Shown: positions 1 through 5,616 of the stretch, piece after piece
How positions within the stretch are numbered: the first letter of the stretch is position 1
Layout of the letters: each line of letters starts with the position of its first letter
From: Bacillota bacterium
GTDB lineage: Bacteria; Bacillota; Bacilli; Lactobacillales; Streptococcaceae
Reading direction: 5' to 3'
Assembly (NCBI GenBank): GCA_021781855.1
Contig: JAJXWC010000079.1
Location: 1-9,740 of the forward strand
DNA: 9,740 nucleotides
Position numbers and translations under genes: made by a program
The notes under the pieces: model-generated
Told to the model about the DNA's origin: nothing
The model's input: only the letters and a program-made list of their open reading frames with translations
The model's database searches: none

Positions 1-150
1 AGAAAAATATTAAAAATAAAGTGAACAAAGGAAAGTATTGAAGTGCTTACTTCATCAGTAAGGGATGCTGTTCTCCCCCACCGATGTTAGAGCACAATCT
101 GACATCAAAGCTGCGTAGATAGCAGATACTTGGTAGGTTAAAAAACAAAA
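1..150. other. structured non-coding stretch upstream of hdiR
   Basis: No credible ORF is present in the first 230 bases. Three consecutive hairpins can be drawn: cttact/agtaag (46-51 with 57-62, 5-nt loop), gatgttaga/tctgacatc (83-91 with 98-106, one G-U pair, 6-nt loop) and ctgc/gcag (111-114 with 122-125). The stretch around 60-130 is less AT-rich than the flanks, which suggests a constrained RNA or the 3' part of an element that begins left of the window. I compared it by memory with T-box, SMK/SAM, SRP RNA, 6S and tmRNA patterns and could not assign it. The direction of transcription is unknown. Confidence 0.35.
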
Positions 151-152
151 TA

Positions 153-178
153 TCAAATTTTACGATAAAATAATTTGA
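153..178. promoter_or_regulatory. dyad over the hdiR -35, candidate autoregulatory operator
   Basis: The arms tcaaatt (153-159) and aatttga (172-178) are perfect inverted repeats separated by 12 bp. The right arm overlaps the -35 hexamer of the hdiR promoter. LexA-like and Xre-like repressors commonly bind dyads that occlude their own promoter, so this is a plausible HdiR operator. The arms are AT-only except for one G/C pair, so chance occurrence is possible. Confidence 0.35.
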
Positions 179-204
179 CAAAACAGTCCAAAAAGTTTTA
201 TAAT
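175..204 (+). promoter_or_regulatory. sigma-A promoter of hdiR
   Basis: A perfect TTGACA (175-180) and a perfect TATAAT (199-204) are separated by 18 bp. Transcription should start near 211. The GAGGAGG ribosome site at 218-224 lies 6 nt before the ATG at 231. This is the best consensus promoter in the window and fits a gene that is expressed strongly until repressed. Confidence 0.85.
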
Positions 205-230
205 AGAGAAAAATGTTGAGGAGGTAGGCA

Positions 231-998
231 ATGAATTTTGGCGAAAATATTAAGCAACTTCGACTTGCCTCAGGGCTTACGCAGGCACAAGTAGCAGAGA
301 AACTGGGAATAAAGCAAAATAGCTATGTTGCATGGGAACAAAAAGCAAGCAATCCCACTTTAGAATTAGTAGAACGGCTTTCAACACTTTATCAGATTTC
401 GATAGAAGAGATTATCAAAAAAAATGATAGTCAGGACGAAGAAAAAGAATTGTTGAAGAATTTCCGTGCATTAAAAAAAGACCAAAAAGAGCAGCTCTCG
501 GCCTTTACAATTTTTCTCTTAGAGCAAAATCAAGTTCAAAAACCAGTAAATAAAATCGTTCATCTGAAGACTTACAAGCGAAATGAACTAAATTATGCAA
601 TTGTTGAAGATGAACAACTTTCAGCAGGTTTCGGTCAGTCGGTATCCAATACTGGTGAAAAATACAAGGCTTACACACCAACACGTTTAGCGCGTTATGA
701 TGGTGCTGCACGAGTTAATGGTAATTCAATGGAGCCAGATTTTCCTAATTTTTCTATTGCAACCTTTCTCCACACTGGATTTGACAGGGATGGTGAAACT
801 TATGCCATTTCTGAAGGAGACTTAGGAGAAGAACAACTTTATATCAAGCAAGTTTTCCAAGAAGAAAACGGCTTTAGAATTCACTCTCTCAATCCGAAAT
901 ACAGAGACTTTTACTTAGGTGAGGAAGACAACTTTCGAATTATTGGCCCCGTCGTTGATAACTTTGTAGAGATTGAAGAAAATCAAATCGAAGATTAA
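231..998 (+). CDS. hdiR: HdiR-type self-cleaving transcriptional regulator (Xre HTH + LexA/S24 peptidase)
   Basis: The protein (255 aa) joins an N-terminal Xre/Cro helix-turn-helix (about residues 5-60) to a C-terminal S24 LexA-like autoprotease. The HTH has LTQAQVAEKLG as helix 2 and start of helix 3. Seen directly: a candidate Ala132-Gly133 cleavage bond in SAGFG, the nucleophile Ser166 in GNSMEPD, and the probable general base Lys206 in LYIKQVF. These are the three elements needed for RecA-stimulated self-cleavage in LexA. In Lactococcus lactis the protein of this architecture is HdiR, a heat- and DNA-damage-induced regulator, and the length matches that family. The ATG at 231 has a GAGGAGG site 6 nt upstream and a consensus promoter before it. 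The small membrane protein gene at 1031 follows after 32 bp, so the two are probably co-transcribed. A phage-type repressor is the alternative, but no phage genes surround it. Confidence 0.9.
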   Translation: MNFGENIKQLRLASGLTQAQVAEKLGIKQNSYVAWEQKASNPTLELVERLSTLYQISIEEIIKKNDSQDEEKELLKNFRALKKDQKEQLSAFTIFLLEQNQVQKPVNKIVHLKTYKRNELNYAIVEDEQLSAGFGQSVSNTGEKYKAYTPTRLARYDGAARVNGNSMEPDFPNFSIATFLHTGFDRDGETYAISEGDLGEEQLYIKQVFQEENGFRIHSLNPKYRDFYLGEEDNFRIIGPVVDNFVEIEENQIED

Positions 999-1030
999 GA
1001 AGCACGCAAGAAAAAAGAATTGGAGCATTT

Positions 1031-1270
1031 ATGTTAAACATTTTTGAGCAATTACTACCAATTCTTGGAATTGGAGTTGTTTTTGCTTCCTTATATAGTA
1101 TTGTACTTTGGCTGTCCTCTGTTTTAAACGCTAAAGATGAAAAGCGAAAAGAGAATATCAAAGAAGAAAATTCTAAACAAAATTCATCAAAAACCAAAAA
1201 TGAAGCAGAGACTTATTCAGTGGGAGTTTCAACTCCCACTGAATTTAGTCGAGCGAAATTCGAAGCTTAG
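1031..1270 (+). CDS. small single-TM protein of unknown function; C-terminus encoded by a dispersed repeat
   Basis: This 79-aa protein has one hydrophobic helix (about residues 7-32) followed by a Lys/Glu/Asn-rich cytoplasmic-type tail. GGAG at 1022-1025 lies 5 nt before the ATG, and the gene follows hdiR by 32 bp, so it is a likely second cistron of the hdiR transcript. I do not recognise the family. The odd part is the last 23 or so residues (from about Asn57): they are encoded by an intergenic-type repeat with a strong hairpin, found again downstream of dps. The ancestral protein probably ended before or near residue 56, and repeat insertion extended the frame. Tail residues are therefore unlikely to be functionally conserved. 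Linkage to hdiR suggests a stress connection, but that is inference only. Confidence 0.65.
   Translation: MLNIFEQLLPILGIGVVFASLYSIVLWLSSVLNAKDEKRKENIKEENSKQNSSKTKNEAETYSVGVSTPTEFSRAKFEA
1200..1257 (+). repeat. dispersed hairpin repeat, copy 1
   Basis: An 18-nt stretch (1200-1217) is identical to 3816-3833 downstream of dps, and similarity resumes in the 3' part (ctcccactgaattta against ctcccattaaattta). Copy 1 contains a perfect 13-bp hairpin, 1215-1227 paired with 1232-1244, with a 4-nt loop ttca. There is no T-tract after it, so it is not a classical terminator. I recall similar gtggga/tcccac hairpins as common intergenic repeats in lactococcal genomes. This copy lies inside the coding frame of the small protein at 1031-1270. 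Confidence 0.7.
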
Positions 1271-1276
1271 TGCTGC

Positions 1277-1325
1277 TTATCTCGCCGCCTTAGAGGCGGG
1301 GTATTAGCACGCACTGCTGAGATAA
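1277..1325 (+). other. nested stem-loop structure before dinB
   Basis: Outer arms ttatctc (1277-1283) and gagataa (1319-1325) are perfect complements. They enclose a compact GC-rich hairpin ccgcct-tag-aggcgg (1285-1290 with 1294-1299) and a weak agca/tgct stem. This fills the 96-bp gap between the small protein stop and dinB. It could be part of the adjacent repeat element, an mRNA-stability structure or a dinB leader. No T-tract follows and I see no convincing dinB promoter here. Confidence 0.4.
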
Positions 1326-1366
1326 ATTACTGGCCTAATTGACCGAAAAATAAGAGAGGTGCTGTG

Positions 1367-2476
1367 ATGTTAACTTTTCCTCTTATCAATGATACTTCTC
1401 GGAAAATTATTCACATTGATATGGATGCGTTTTTTGCTGCTGTTGAGATTCGCGACAACCCAAAATTAAAAGGAAAACCTGTTGTGATTGCGAGAAATCC
1501 CTTAGAAACGGGAGGCAGAGGAGTAGTTTCGACTTGTTCTTATGAGGCGCGCACTTATGGTATTCATTCGGCGATGAGTTCAAAAGAAGCTTATGATTTG
1601 TGTCCGCAAGCAGTTTTTATCTCAGGAAATTATGAAAAATATATCCAAGTCTCAAAACAGGTAAGAGCAATTTTCGCTCGTTATACTGAAAAAATTGAGG
1701 CAGCATCTATTGACGAAGCCTATCTTGATGTAACAGAAAATAAAATTCATTCCAAATCTGCGGTAAAAATCGCTAAACTCATTCAACATGACATTTTCAC
1801 AGAGCTGCATTTGACCTGTTCGGCGGGAGTTTCCTATAACAAATTTTTGGCAAAAATTGCTTCTGATTATGAGAAACCGCATGGCTTGACCCTAGTGATG
1901 CCAGAAGAAGCCAAAGATTTTTTAGCAAAATTACCGATTGAAAAATTCCACGGTGTAGGGAAAGCAACACTCCCGAAATTACAGGCATTAGGAATTACGA
2001 CGGGAAAGGACCTGCAAAATTCAGACCCCCTAGTGCTTGCGGAACGCTTTGGCGTTTATGGTTGGTATTTATATCTTAAAGCAAACGGTATCCATAACTC
2101 TAAAGTCATCAATTCAAGGAAAAGAAAATCGGTAGGAAAAGAGCGAACTTATGGCAAGCTTCTTTATCTTCCCGATGATATTAAAGGAGAACTCGCAAGA
2201 CTTTCAGAACGGGTGGCGAAAAGTCTGCAAAGTCATGAGTTGCAGGGAAATATTGTCATCTTAAAATTACGTTATTCTGATTTTACAACATTGACCAAAC
2301 GAAAAACTTATTCAGAAAAGATTGAGCAAGCGGAAAAACTCACACTTGCCGCCCAAGAAATTTTTGGAGAATTAGACTATGAAGAAAGTCAAGGAGTAAG
2401 ATTGCTTGGTGTAACGGTCAGTGGATTTGGTCCCACAGAAGAAGTATTAGATAGGCAGTGGATAGAAATGGAATAA
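1367..2476 (+). CDS. dinB: Y-family translesion DNA polymerase IV (DinB)
   Basis: Low-fidelity polymerase that extends past damaged template bases and has no proofreading. Numbered from the ATG at 1367 (369 aa), the first catalytic motif reads IHIDMDAFFAAVE with metal ligand Asp18 and steric-gate Phe23. The second is SIDEAYLDV with Asp116 and Glu117. The helix-hairpin-helix-like thumb (about 180-205, FHGVGKATLPKLQALG) and little-finger domain (about 240-350) follow, and the length is normal for the family. I prefer ATG 1367 over the GTG at 1364, because GAGAGG at 1354-1359 then has 7 nt spacing rather than 4. The C-terminus has no obvious QLxLF clamp-binding motif. The gene lies two genes below hdiR, which suggests a damage-response link, but no operator is visible just upstream. 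Its last 59 bases overlap the convergent comC. Confidence 0.93.
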   Translation: MLTFPLINDTSRKIIHIDMDAFFAAVEIRDNPKLKGKPVVIARNPLETGGRGVVSTCSYEARTYGIHSAMSSKEAYDLCPQAVFISGNYEKYIQVSKQVRAIFARYTEKIEAASIDEAYLDVTENKIHSKSAVKIAKLIQHDIFTELHLTCSAGVSYNKFLAKIASDYEKPHGLTLVMPEEAKDFLAKLPIEKFHGVGKATLPKLQALGITTGKDLQNSDPLVLAERFGVYGWYLYLKANGIHNSKVINSRKRKSVGKERTYGKLLYLPDDIKGELARLSERVAKSLQSHELQGNIVILKLRYSDFTTLTKRKTYSEKIEQAEKLTLAAQEIFGELDYEESQGVRLLGVTVSGFGPTEEVLDRQWIEME

Positions 2477-3080
2477 AGGGAATTTCATGAGATTTTCTAA
2501 TAAAAAAGAAACAGATTCCTAAGCAACTTGCGATTTGAATTAACCAAACGATTTGCATGAATGGCAGAGAAAAGGCGGCAATAAAAAGCCAAAGAAAATC
2601 CCCCGAACCGATTTTCAAGTTTTTAATCTCTGCAAGAAGAGCTAATAAAAGCCAGGTAAAATGTTCCAGTTTCCATGGAAATAAAAAGAGAAAAACTGCA
2701 GCAAAGAAAAGCCAAATCACAAAAGGAAACTGGTGAGCTCGATAATCTAAAATTGATAAAATCAAACAGAAAATAAGCGTCAAAAATTGGAGTAAGTCGA
2801 CCCAACCGTGATAGGCTAGACTGAAGCAAAATCCTGTCGAAAGCTCTAAAAAAGGATAAATTAAAGAAAGATGAGTTCCACAGTGTCGGCAACGATTTTT
2901 AGAAAAAAGTTGTGAAAAAATTGGAACAAGTTCCCAAATACGAAGCTGCTGTTGACAAACCTCACAATGTGAACGACCCGTAACGATAGATTTGCCAAGT
3001 GGAAGCCGGTCAATCACTAAGCCAAAAAATGAACCGAAAATAGTACCAAAAACAAACGAGATAAAAGTTTCCATAATCAT
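2418..3080 (-). CDS. comC: prepilin peptidase / methyltransferase of the competence pseudopilus (ComC, PilD family)
   Basis: Membrane aspartyl protease that cleaves and N-methylates prepilin-like ComG proteins, needed to assemble the DNA-uptake pseudopilus. The 220-aa protein has the family order: an N-terminal TM (5-24, with GSFFGLVIDRLP), then a zinc-type domain with CEVC (Cys39, Cys42) and CRHC (Cys64, Cys67), then several TM helices. The two catalytic aspartates are present: Asp112 in LDYRAHQFP and Asp161 in the GxGD motif KIGSGDF. Everything required for activity is intact, so the gene is not a pseudogene. No Shine-Dalgarno is visible before Met1 or Met3 (3074). A T-rich tract and a cin-box-like TGCGTATA lie immediately upstream, which suggests control by the competence sigma factor ComX. 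It converges with dinB and shares 59 bp with it; no terminator is visible between them. Confidence 0.88.
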   Translation of the reverse strand: MIMETFISFVFGTIFGSFFGLVIDRLPLGKSIVTGRSHCEVCQQQLRIWELVPIFSQLFSKNRCRHCGTHLSLIYPFLELSTGFCFSLAYHGWVDLLQFLTLIFCLILSILDYRAHQFPFVIWLFFAAVFLFLFPWKLEHFTWLLLALLAEIKNLKIGSGDFLWLFIAAFSLPFMQIVWLIQIASCLGICFFFIRKSHEIPFIPFLSTAYLILLLWDQIH

Positions 3081-3081
3081 T

Positions 3082-3089
3082 TATACGCA
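3082..3089 (-). promoter_or_regulatory. candidate ComX cin-box upstream of comC
   Basis: Read on the minus strand the octamer is TGCGTATA, 6 of 8 matches to the streptococcal cin-box TACGAATA, and a run of seven T lies directly upstream. Late competence genes of streptococci and lactococci are driven from such boxes, and comC is a late competence gene. The box ends only 1 nt before the Met1 ATG. A transcript from it would then start at or after Met1 and use Met3 or be leaderless, which weakens the call. Confidence 0.35.
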
Positions 3090-3133
3090 AAAAAACGAGA
3101 ATATTCACAGAAAATAGATGATTGTAATTTAGC

Positions 3134-3220
3134 AAGTGCCTGTTATCTGAGCACTTCGTAAAGTGTAGCGAAGCGAAGATGAAAAGGTGACCTGATATCA
3201 TAGATGAAGTCATCACTTCA
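3134..3220. other. hairpins in the comC-dps divergent intergenic region
   Basis: The 242-bp region between comC and dps holds aagtgc/gcactt (3134-3139 with 3151-3156), an overlapping alternative cactt/aagtg (3152-3156 with 3161-3165), and tgaagt/acttca (3205-3210 with 3215-3220, 4-nt loop). None is followed by a T-tract on either strand. The role is unknown; they may be remnants of small repeats. Confidence 0.3.
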
Positions 3221-3250
3221 AGAAAAAAATTGAATTCATAATCAAATGAT

Positions 3251-3279
3251 TTGGAAAATAAGGATTTTCTCGTTATAAT
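3251..3279 (+). promoter_or_regulatory. sigma-A promoter of dps
   Basis: TTGGAA (3251-3256), a 17-bp spacer and a perfect TATAAT (3274-3279). The expected start is near 3286. The ribosome site GAAGGAG (3311-3317) lies 5 nt before the dps ATG. Confidence 0.75.
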
Positions 3280-3289
3280 TTAATTATAA
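3273..3289. promoter_or_regulatory. PerR-box-like palindrome over the dps -10
   Basis: The sequence TTATAATTTAATTATAA consists of two perfect 7-bp arms, TTATAAT and ATTATAA, with a 3-bp centre. The arms equal the canonical PerR box half-sites, but the classical box has a 1-bp centre (7-1-7). It covers the -10 and start region, the position of a repressor operator. PerR control of dps/dpr is established in Bacillus and streptococci. The spacing difference leaves binding uncertain. Confidence 0.45.
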
Positions 3290-3322
3290 GTTAATAATTT
3301 TTTTAGATAAGAAGGAGAAATC

Positions 3323-3769
3323 ATGACAAACGAAAAAACAAAAACAATTCTCAATCAAACTGTTGCAGATTTGGCACAAGCCGCTGCCTTGGTTCATCAA
3401 ACGCATTGGTATATGCGTGGACCTGGATTTTTGAGTTTGCACCCCAAAATGGATGACTTAATGGATGCTTTAAATGAACATCAAGATGAATTTGCTGAAC
3501 GCCTAATCACGATTGGCGGCTCTCCTTTGTCAACTTTAAAAGAATTTGACGAGAATTCAAAAATTAATCTGGCTCCTGCAAGTTGGGATAAAACATTAAC
3601 TCATCGTTTGGAAGAACTAGTAGTTACATACAAATATTTAGCCGATTTGTTCAAAGAAGGGATTGAAATTTCAGGTAAAGAAGGGGATGACGTAACCGTT
3701 GACCTTTATACGAGTGCTCTCGGAGATATTGAAAAGACGATTTGGATGCTTCAGGCAGAATTGGGATAA
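3323..3769 (+). CDS. dps: Dps-family mini-ferritin (iron storage, peroxide and DNA protection)
   Basis: The protein (148 aa) forms dodecameric shells that oxidise Fe(II) with H2O2, store iron and so limit Fenton damage. The inter-subunit ferroxidase ligands are all visible: His28 (QTHWYMRG), His40 (SLHPKMD), Asp55 and Glu59 (HQDEFAERL). Their spacing is that of Listeria and streptococcal Dps/Dpr. Four helices and a short N-terminus lacking a Lys-rich DNA-binding tail suggest a Dpr-like role in peroxide resistance more than DNA compaction. It is a single-gene unit with its own promoter and a PerR-like palindrome. Lactococci lack catalase, so this protein is likely important in aerobic growth. 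The downstream hairpin (3783-3801) and the shared terminator region limit read-through into the convergent operon. Confidence 0.93.
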   Translation: MTNEKTKTILNQTVADLAQAAALVHQTHWYMRGPGFLSLHPKMDDLMDALNEHQDEFAERLITIGGSPLSTLKEFDENSKINLAPASWDKTLTHRLEELVVTYKYLADLFKEGIEISGKEGDDVTVDLYTSALGDIEKTIWMLQAELG

Positions 3770-3782
3770 GAAATAGACTTTT

Positions 3783-3801
3783 AGTTTGATTCAATCAAAC
3801 T
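3783..3801 (+). other. hairpin after dps
   Basis: agtttgat (3783-3790) pairs perfectly with atcaaact (3794-3801) around a 3-nt loop, 13 nt after the dps stop. No T-tract follows (ccagct), so it is more likely an mRNA 3'-end stabiliser than an intrinsic terminator. Dps transcripts may run on to the terminator at 3923-3960. Confidence 0.4.
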
Positions 3802-3815
3802 CCAGCTATTGAGAG

Positions 3816-3887
3816 ATGAAGCAGAGACTTATTGAGTGAAAGCTAGTTTGTCGGGTGGGCGAATTAGCTCCCATTAAATTTAAGATA
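3816..3887 (+). repeat. dispersed hairpin repeat, copy 2 (diverged)
   Basis: Positions 3816-3833 are identical to 1200-1217. The middle has diverged: the stem is now agctagtt (about 3848-3855) with aattagct, one G-U pair, and the ctcccattaaattta end matches ctcccactgaattta of copy 1. This copy is intergenic, between dps and the rhodanese operon, the normal setting for such an element. Confidence 0.6.
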
Positions 3888-3922
3888 CAGGCTCACATCT
3901 AAATTAAATTTTTAAAATAAAA

Positions 3923-3960
3923 AACACGGTACAAGCAATATTTATTGCTTGCACCGCGTT
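3923..3960 (-). terminator. Rho-independent terminator of the yqgQ-glcK-rhodanese operon, possibly bidirectional
   Basis: A 17-bp stem (3923-3939 with 3944-3960) with a 4-nt loop is flanked by A and T tracts on both sides. Transcribed on the minus strand it is fully paired, with two G-U wobbles. On the plus strand the same two positions become A-C mismatches. It therefore fits best as the terminator of the minus-strand operon while still able to stop dps transcripts. The flanking T run also supplies the rhodanese stop codon (3965-3967). Confidence 0.85.
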
Positions 3961-3964
3961 TTTT

Positions 3965-4366
3965 TTAGACTCCGGCTTTGGTTTTTCCTTCCCATTTTGT
4001 GAGTCCACCTTTAAGGACATATATTTCAGGAACACCAGATTTTTTTAATTGTTTAGCAACTTTTGCAGCAGCAGTCGGTTTAGCATTTTCATAAATTAGT
4101 ACAGGCTTGTTTTTGCTAATTGCATTGAGGCTTTGTTCAATTTGTGATGAGGAAATATTTCGCGCACCAAGAATATGCTTTACACGAAACTGATTTGCTT
4201 CACGAATATCAATCAGTTGAGACACAGGAATCAAACGAGCAAATTCACCATTGTCAACCACTTTAGCGTTACGTTTCAAATTCCATTTTGGATAAACATA
4301 GCTAAAGAAAATCAAAACGATTAAAGCAATAAATAATAAGATATTAACGACAACATTGATGTTCAC
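3965..4366 (-). CDS. membrane-anchored rhodanese-like protein lacking the catalytic cysteine
   Basis: A single N-terminal TM helix (about residues 4-24) is followed by a rhodanese-homology domain (about 35-130). The domain shows LIDIREANQFRVKHILGARN, the usual acidic loop and GHIxGAxN-type motif, and a C-terminal VLKGGLTKWEG. Active rhodaneses have Cys at the start of the CxxxxR loop after the central strand. Here that loop reads LIYENAKPTAAAK, with Glu93 or Asn94 at the Cys position, so sulfur transfer is not expected; a binding or scaffolding role is an inference. The start is GTG at 4366: AGGGGG inside the 3' end of glcK lies 8 nt upstream and the gene begins 3 nt after the glcK stop, implying coupled translation. 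The 133-aa length is normal for single-domain anchored rhodaneses next to glcK in Firmicutes. Confidence 0.85.
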   Translation of the reverse strand: MNINVVVNILLFIALIVLIFFSYVYPKWNLKRNAKVVDNGEFARLIPVSQLIDIREANQFRVKHILGARNISSSQIEQSLNAISKNKPVLIYENAKPTAAAKVAKQLKKSGVPEIYVLKGGLTKWEGKTKAGV

Positions 4367-4369
4367 TTT

Positions 4370-5338
4370 TTATTCCCCCTTAAATTGCAGCGCTAAACTG
4401 GCAGCACCGATAATCCCTGCATCATTTCCAAGTACAGCAAGTTTAATTTTTGTTGTATAGCGAACCGTTGAAAAGGCATATTTTTTGAAATAAGTGTCAA
4501 CTTTTTCACGCAGAAACTCACCTGCTGCAGAAACACCGCCACCAATAACGATGGAATCAGGATTCAAAGTAGAACCAAGATTTGCGCAAGCAAATCCAAG
4601 ATAATAAGCAAATTTATCCACAACAGAAAGAGCAAAAGCATCGCCTTCCTCGGCAGCAATGAAGATGTCCTTAGAAGTTACACCGTCGCCATTGTCAATC
4701 GCAGCCTTAACCTTTGAAGCACCCTCATATTCTTCGGCAAATTGGTTAGCCAAACGTACAACACCTGTCGCAGAAGTTACGGTTTCCAAACAACCGTGAT
4801 TACCGCAAGTACATTCAAAACCATCAGGGTCAACACAGATATGTCCGATTTCTCCGGCAGCGCCAGCTATCCCGTGAATTAAATTTCCAGCAGCAATGAT
4901 GCCACCGCCTACACCAGTTCCAAGTGTGATGAAAACAACATCAGGTTTATTTTCGCCAGCACCTACCCAACGTTCGCCAAGTGCGGCAACATTGGCATCA
5001 TTATCAAGAATGAAAGGAAGATTAACGCCTTTAGAAATGACTGTTCCGACTTCTTGAGTGTCTTCCCAGTTCAAATTATAAGCCGCTTTAACAGTGCCTT
5101 TCTCGATATTTACTGTACCAGGTGTTCCCATGCCAATCCCGATAAAATCCGCTTTATCAAGTTTATAAAGCTCAATTCGGTGATTGATTGAAGCAATAAT
5201 ATCAGGAACAATATGTTTTCCGTTTTCAAGAATGTTTGTTGGAATTGACCATTTATCTTGAATTTCTCCTTCAAGAGTCAAAATACCAAATTTAATAGAG
5301 GTTCCACCGAGGTCAATACCGATAATTTTGTTAGCCAT
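4370..5338 (-). CDS. glcK: glucokinase, ROK family
   Basis: Cytoplasmic ATP-dependent glucokinase, which phosphorylates glucose that entered by non-PTS routes or came from disaccharides, giving glucose-6-phosphate. The 322-aa protein shows the phosphate-1 loop IGIDLGGTSIKFG (6-18), the catalytic base Asp114 in LDNDAN, and the phosphate-2 loop TLGTGVGGG (139-147). It also has the ROK zinc signature: His166 in GEIGH with Cys176, Cys178 and Cys183 in CTCGNHGC. The absence of an N-terminal HTH separates it from ROK repressors such as XylR/NagC. It starts 4 nt after yqgQ with GGAG 10 nt upstream, and its end carries the ribosome site of the rhodanese gene. The yqgQ-glcK pair is conserved in Bacillus and streptococci, which supports glucokinase over fructokinase or ManNAc kinase. 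Confidence 0.94.
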   Translation of the reverse strand: MANKIIGIDLGGTSIKFGILTLEGEIQDKWSIPTNILENGKHIVPDIIASINHRIELYKLDKADFIGIGMGTPGTVNIEKGTVKAAYNLNWEDTQEVGTVISKGVNLPFILDNDANVAALGERWVGAGENKPDVVFITLGTGVGGGIIAAGNLIHGIAGAAGEIGHICVDPDGFECTCGNHGCLETVTSATGVVRLANQFAEEYEGASKVKAAIDNGDGVTSKDIFIAAEEGDAFALSVVDKFAYYLGFACANLGSTLNPDSIVIGGGVSAAGEFLREKVDTYFKKYAFSTVRYTTKIKLAVLGNDAGIIGAASLALQFKGE

Positions 5339-5342
5339 GTGA

Positions 5343-5555
5343 CTATTTCTCCAATTTTTCTTTTTCTAAACGCTCTTCACGATGTAAAATCAGGCGTGCA
5401 GTGAGATATTCTGGCATATTTTTTTCCAGAATACCCGCATTAATCATATAGGATAATTCTTGTTGCATAAAATAAATCGCATCAAGACGATTGGGCATCA
5501 AGTTGAGATAACCATATCTTTTCAGCCATTCTTGGACATCATAGAGAGTTTTCAT
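5343..5555 (-). CDS. yqgQ: YqgQ family small protein (DUF910)
   Basis: A 70-aa helical cytoplasmic protein with the YqgQ-type start (MKTLYDVQEWLKRYG) and the RLDAIYFMQQEL and LILHREERLEKEK segments typical of the family. A structure is known for the Bacillus member, which was suggested to bind nucleic acid; the function is unsettled. It is the first gene of the yqgQ-glcK-rhodanese operon, the same order as in Bacillus. The start is secure from the family N-terminus. No Shine-Dalgarno precedes the ATG, and the promoter -10 lies so close that the mRNA should begin at or within 1-2 nt of the A of the ATG, i.e. be leaderless. Confidence 0.85.
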   Translation of the reverse strand: MKTLYDVQEWLKRYGYLNLMPNRLDAIYFMQQELSYMINAGILEKNMPEYLTARLILHREERLEKEKLEK

Positions 5556-5561
5556 TATTAC

Positions 5562-5590
5562 ATTTTACCGCATTTGAAAGCGGTTTTCAA
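5562..5590 (-). promoter_or_regulatory. promoter of the yqgQ-glcK operon with an overlapping cre-like dyad
   Basis: On the minus strand TTGAAA (5590-5585), a 17-bp spacer and TAAAAT (5567-5562). The predicted start, 7 nt further on, is 5555, the first base of the yqgQ ATG. The -35 is part of the dyad TTGAAAACCGCTTTCAA. This equals a CcpA cre core (TGAAAACGCTTTCA) with one extra C in the centre, so true CcpA binding is doubtful. Confidence 0.65.
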
Positions 5591-5616
5591 GTGATGATGA
5601 GAAAATGCTGTTTTTT

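Noticed and set aside
1215..1244. Terminator after the hdiR unit
   Set aside because: The hairpin lies inside the coding frame and no T-run follows; it is part of a dispersed repeat.
1364..1366. GTG start for dinB
   Set aside because: The ribosome site GAGAGG would be only 4 nt away; the next codon ATG 1367 has better spacing and start codon.
2623..2892. 89-codon minus-strand frame inside comC
   Set aside because: Shadow frame of comC with no ribosome site; the comC frame carries all family motifs.
3783..3801. Intrinsic terminator of dps
   Set aside because: Perfect hairpin, but no T-tract follows on the plus strand.
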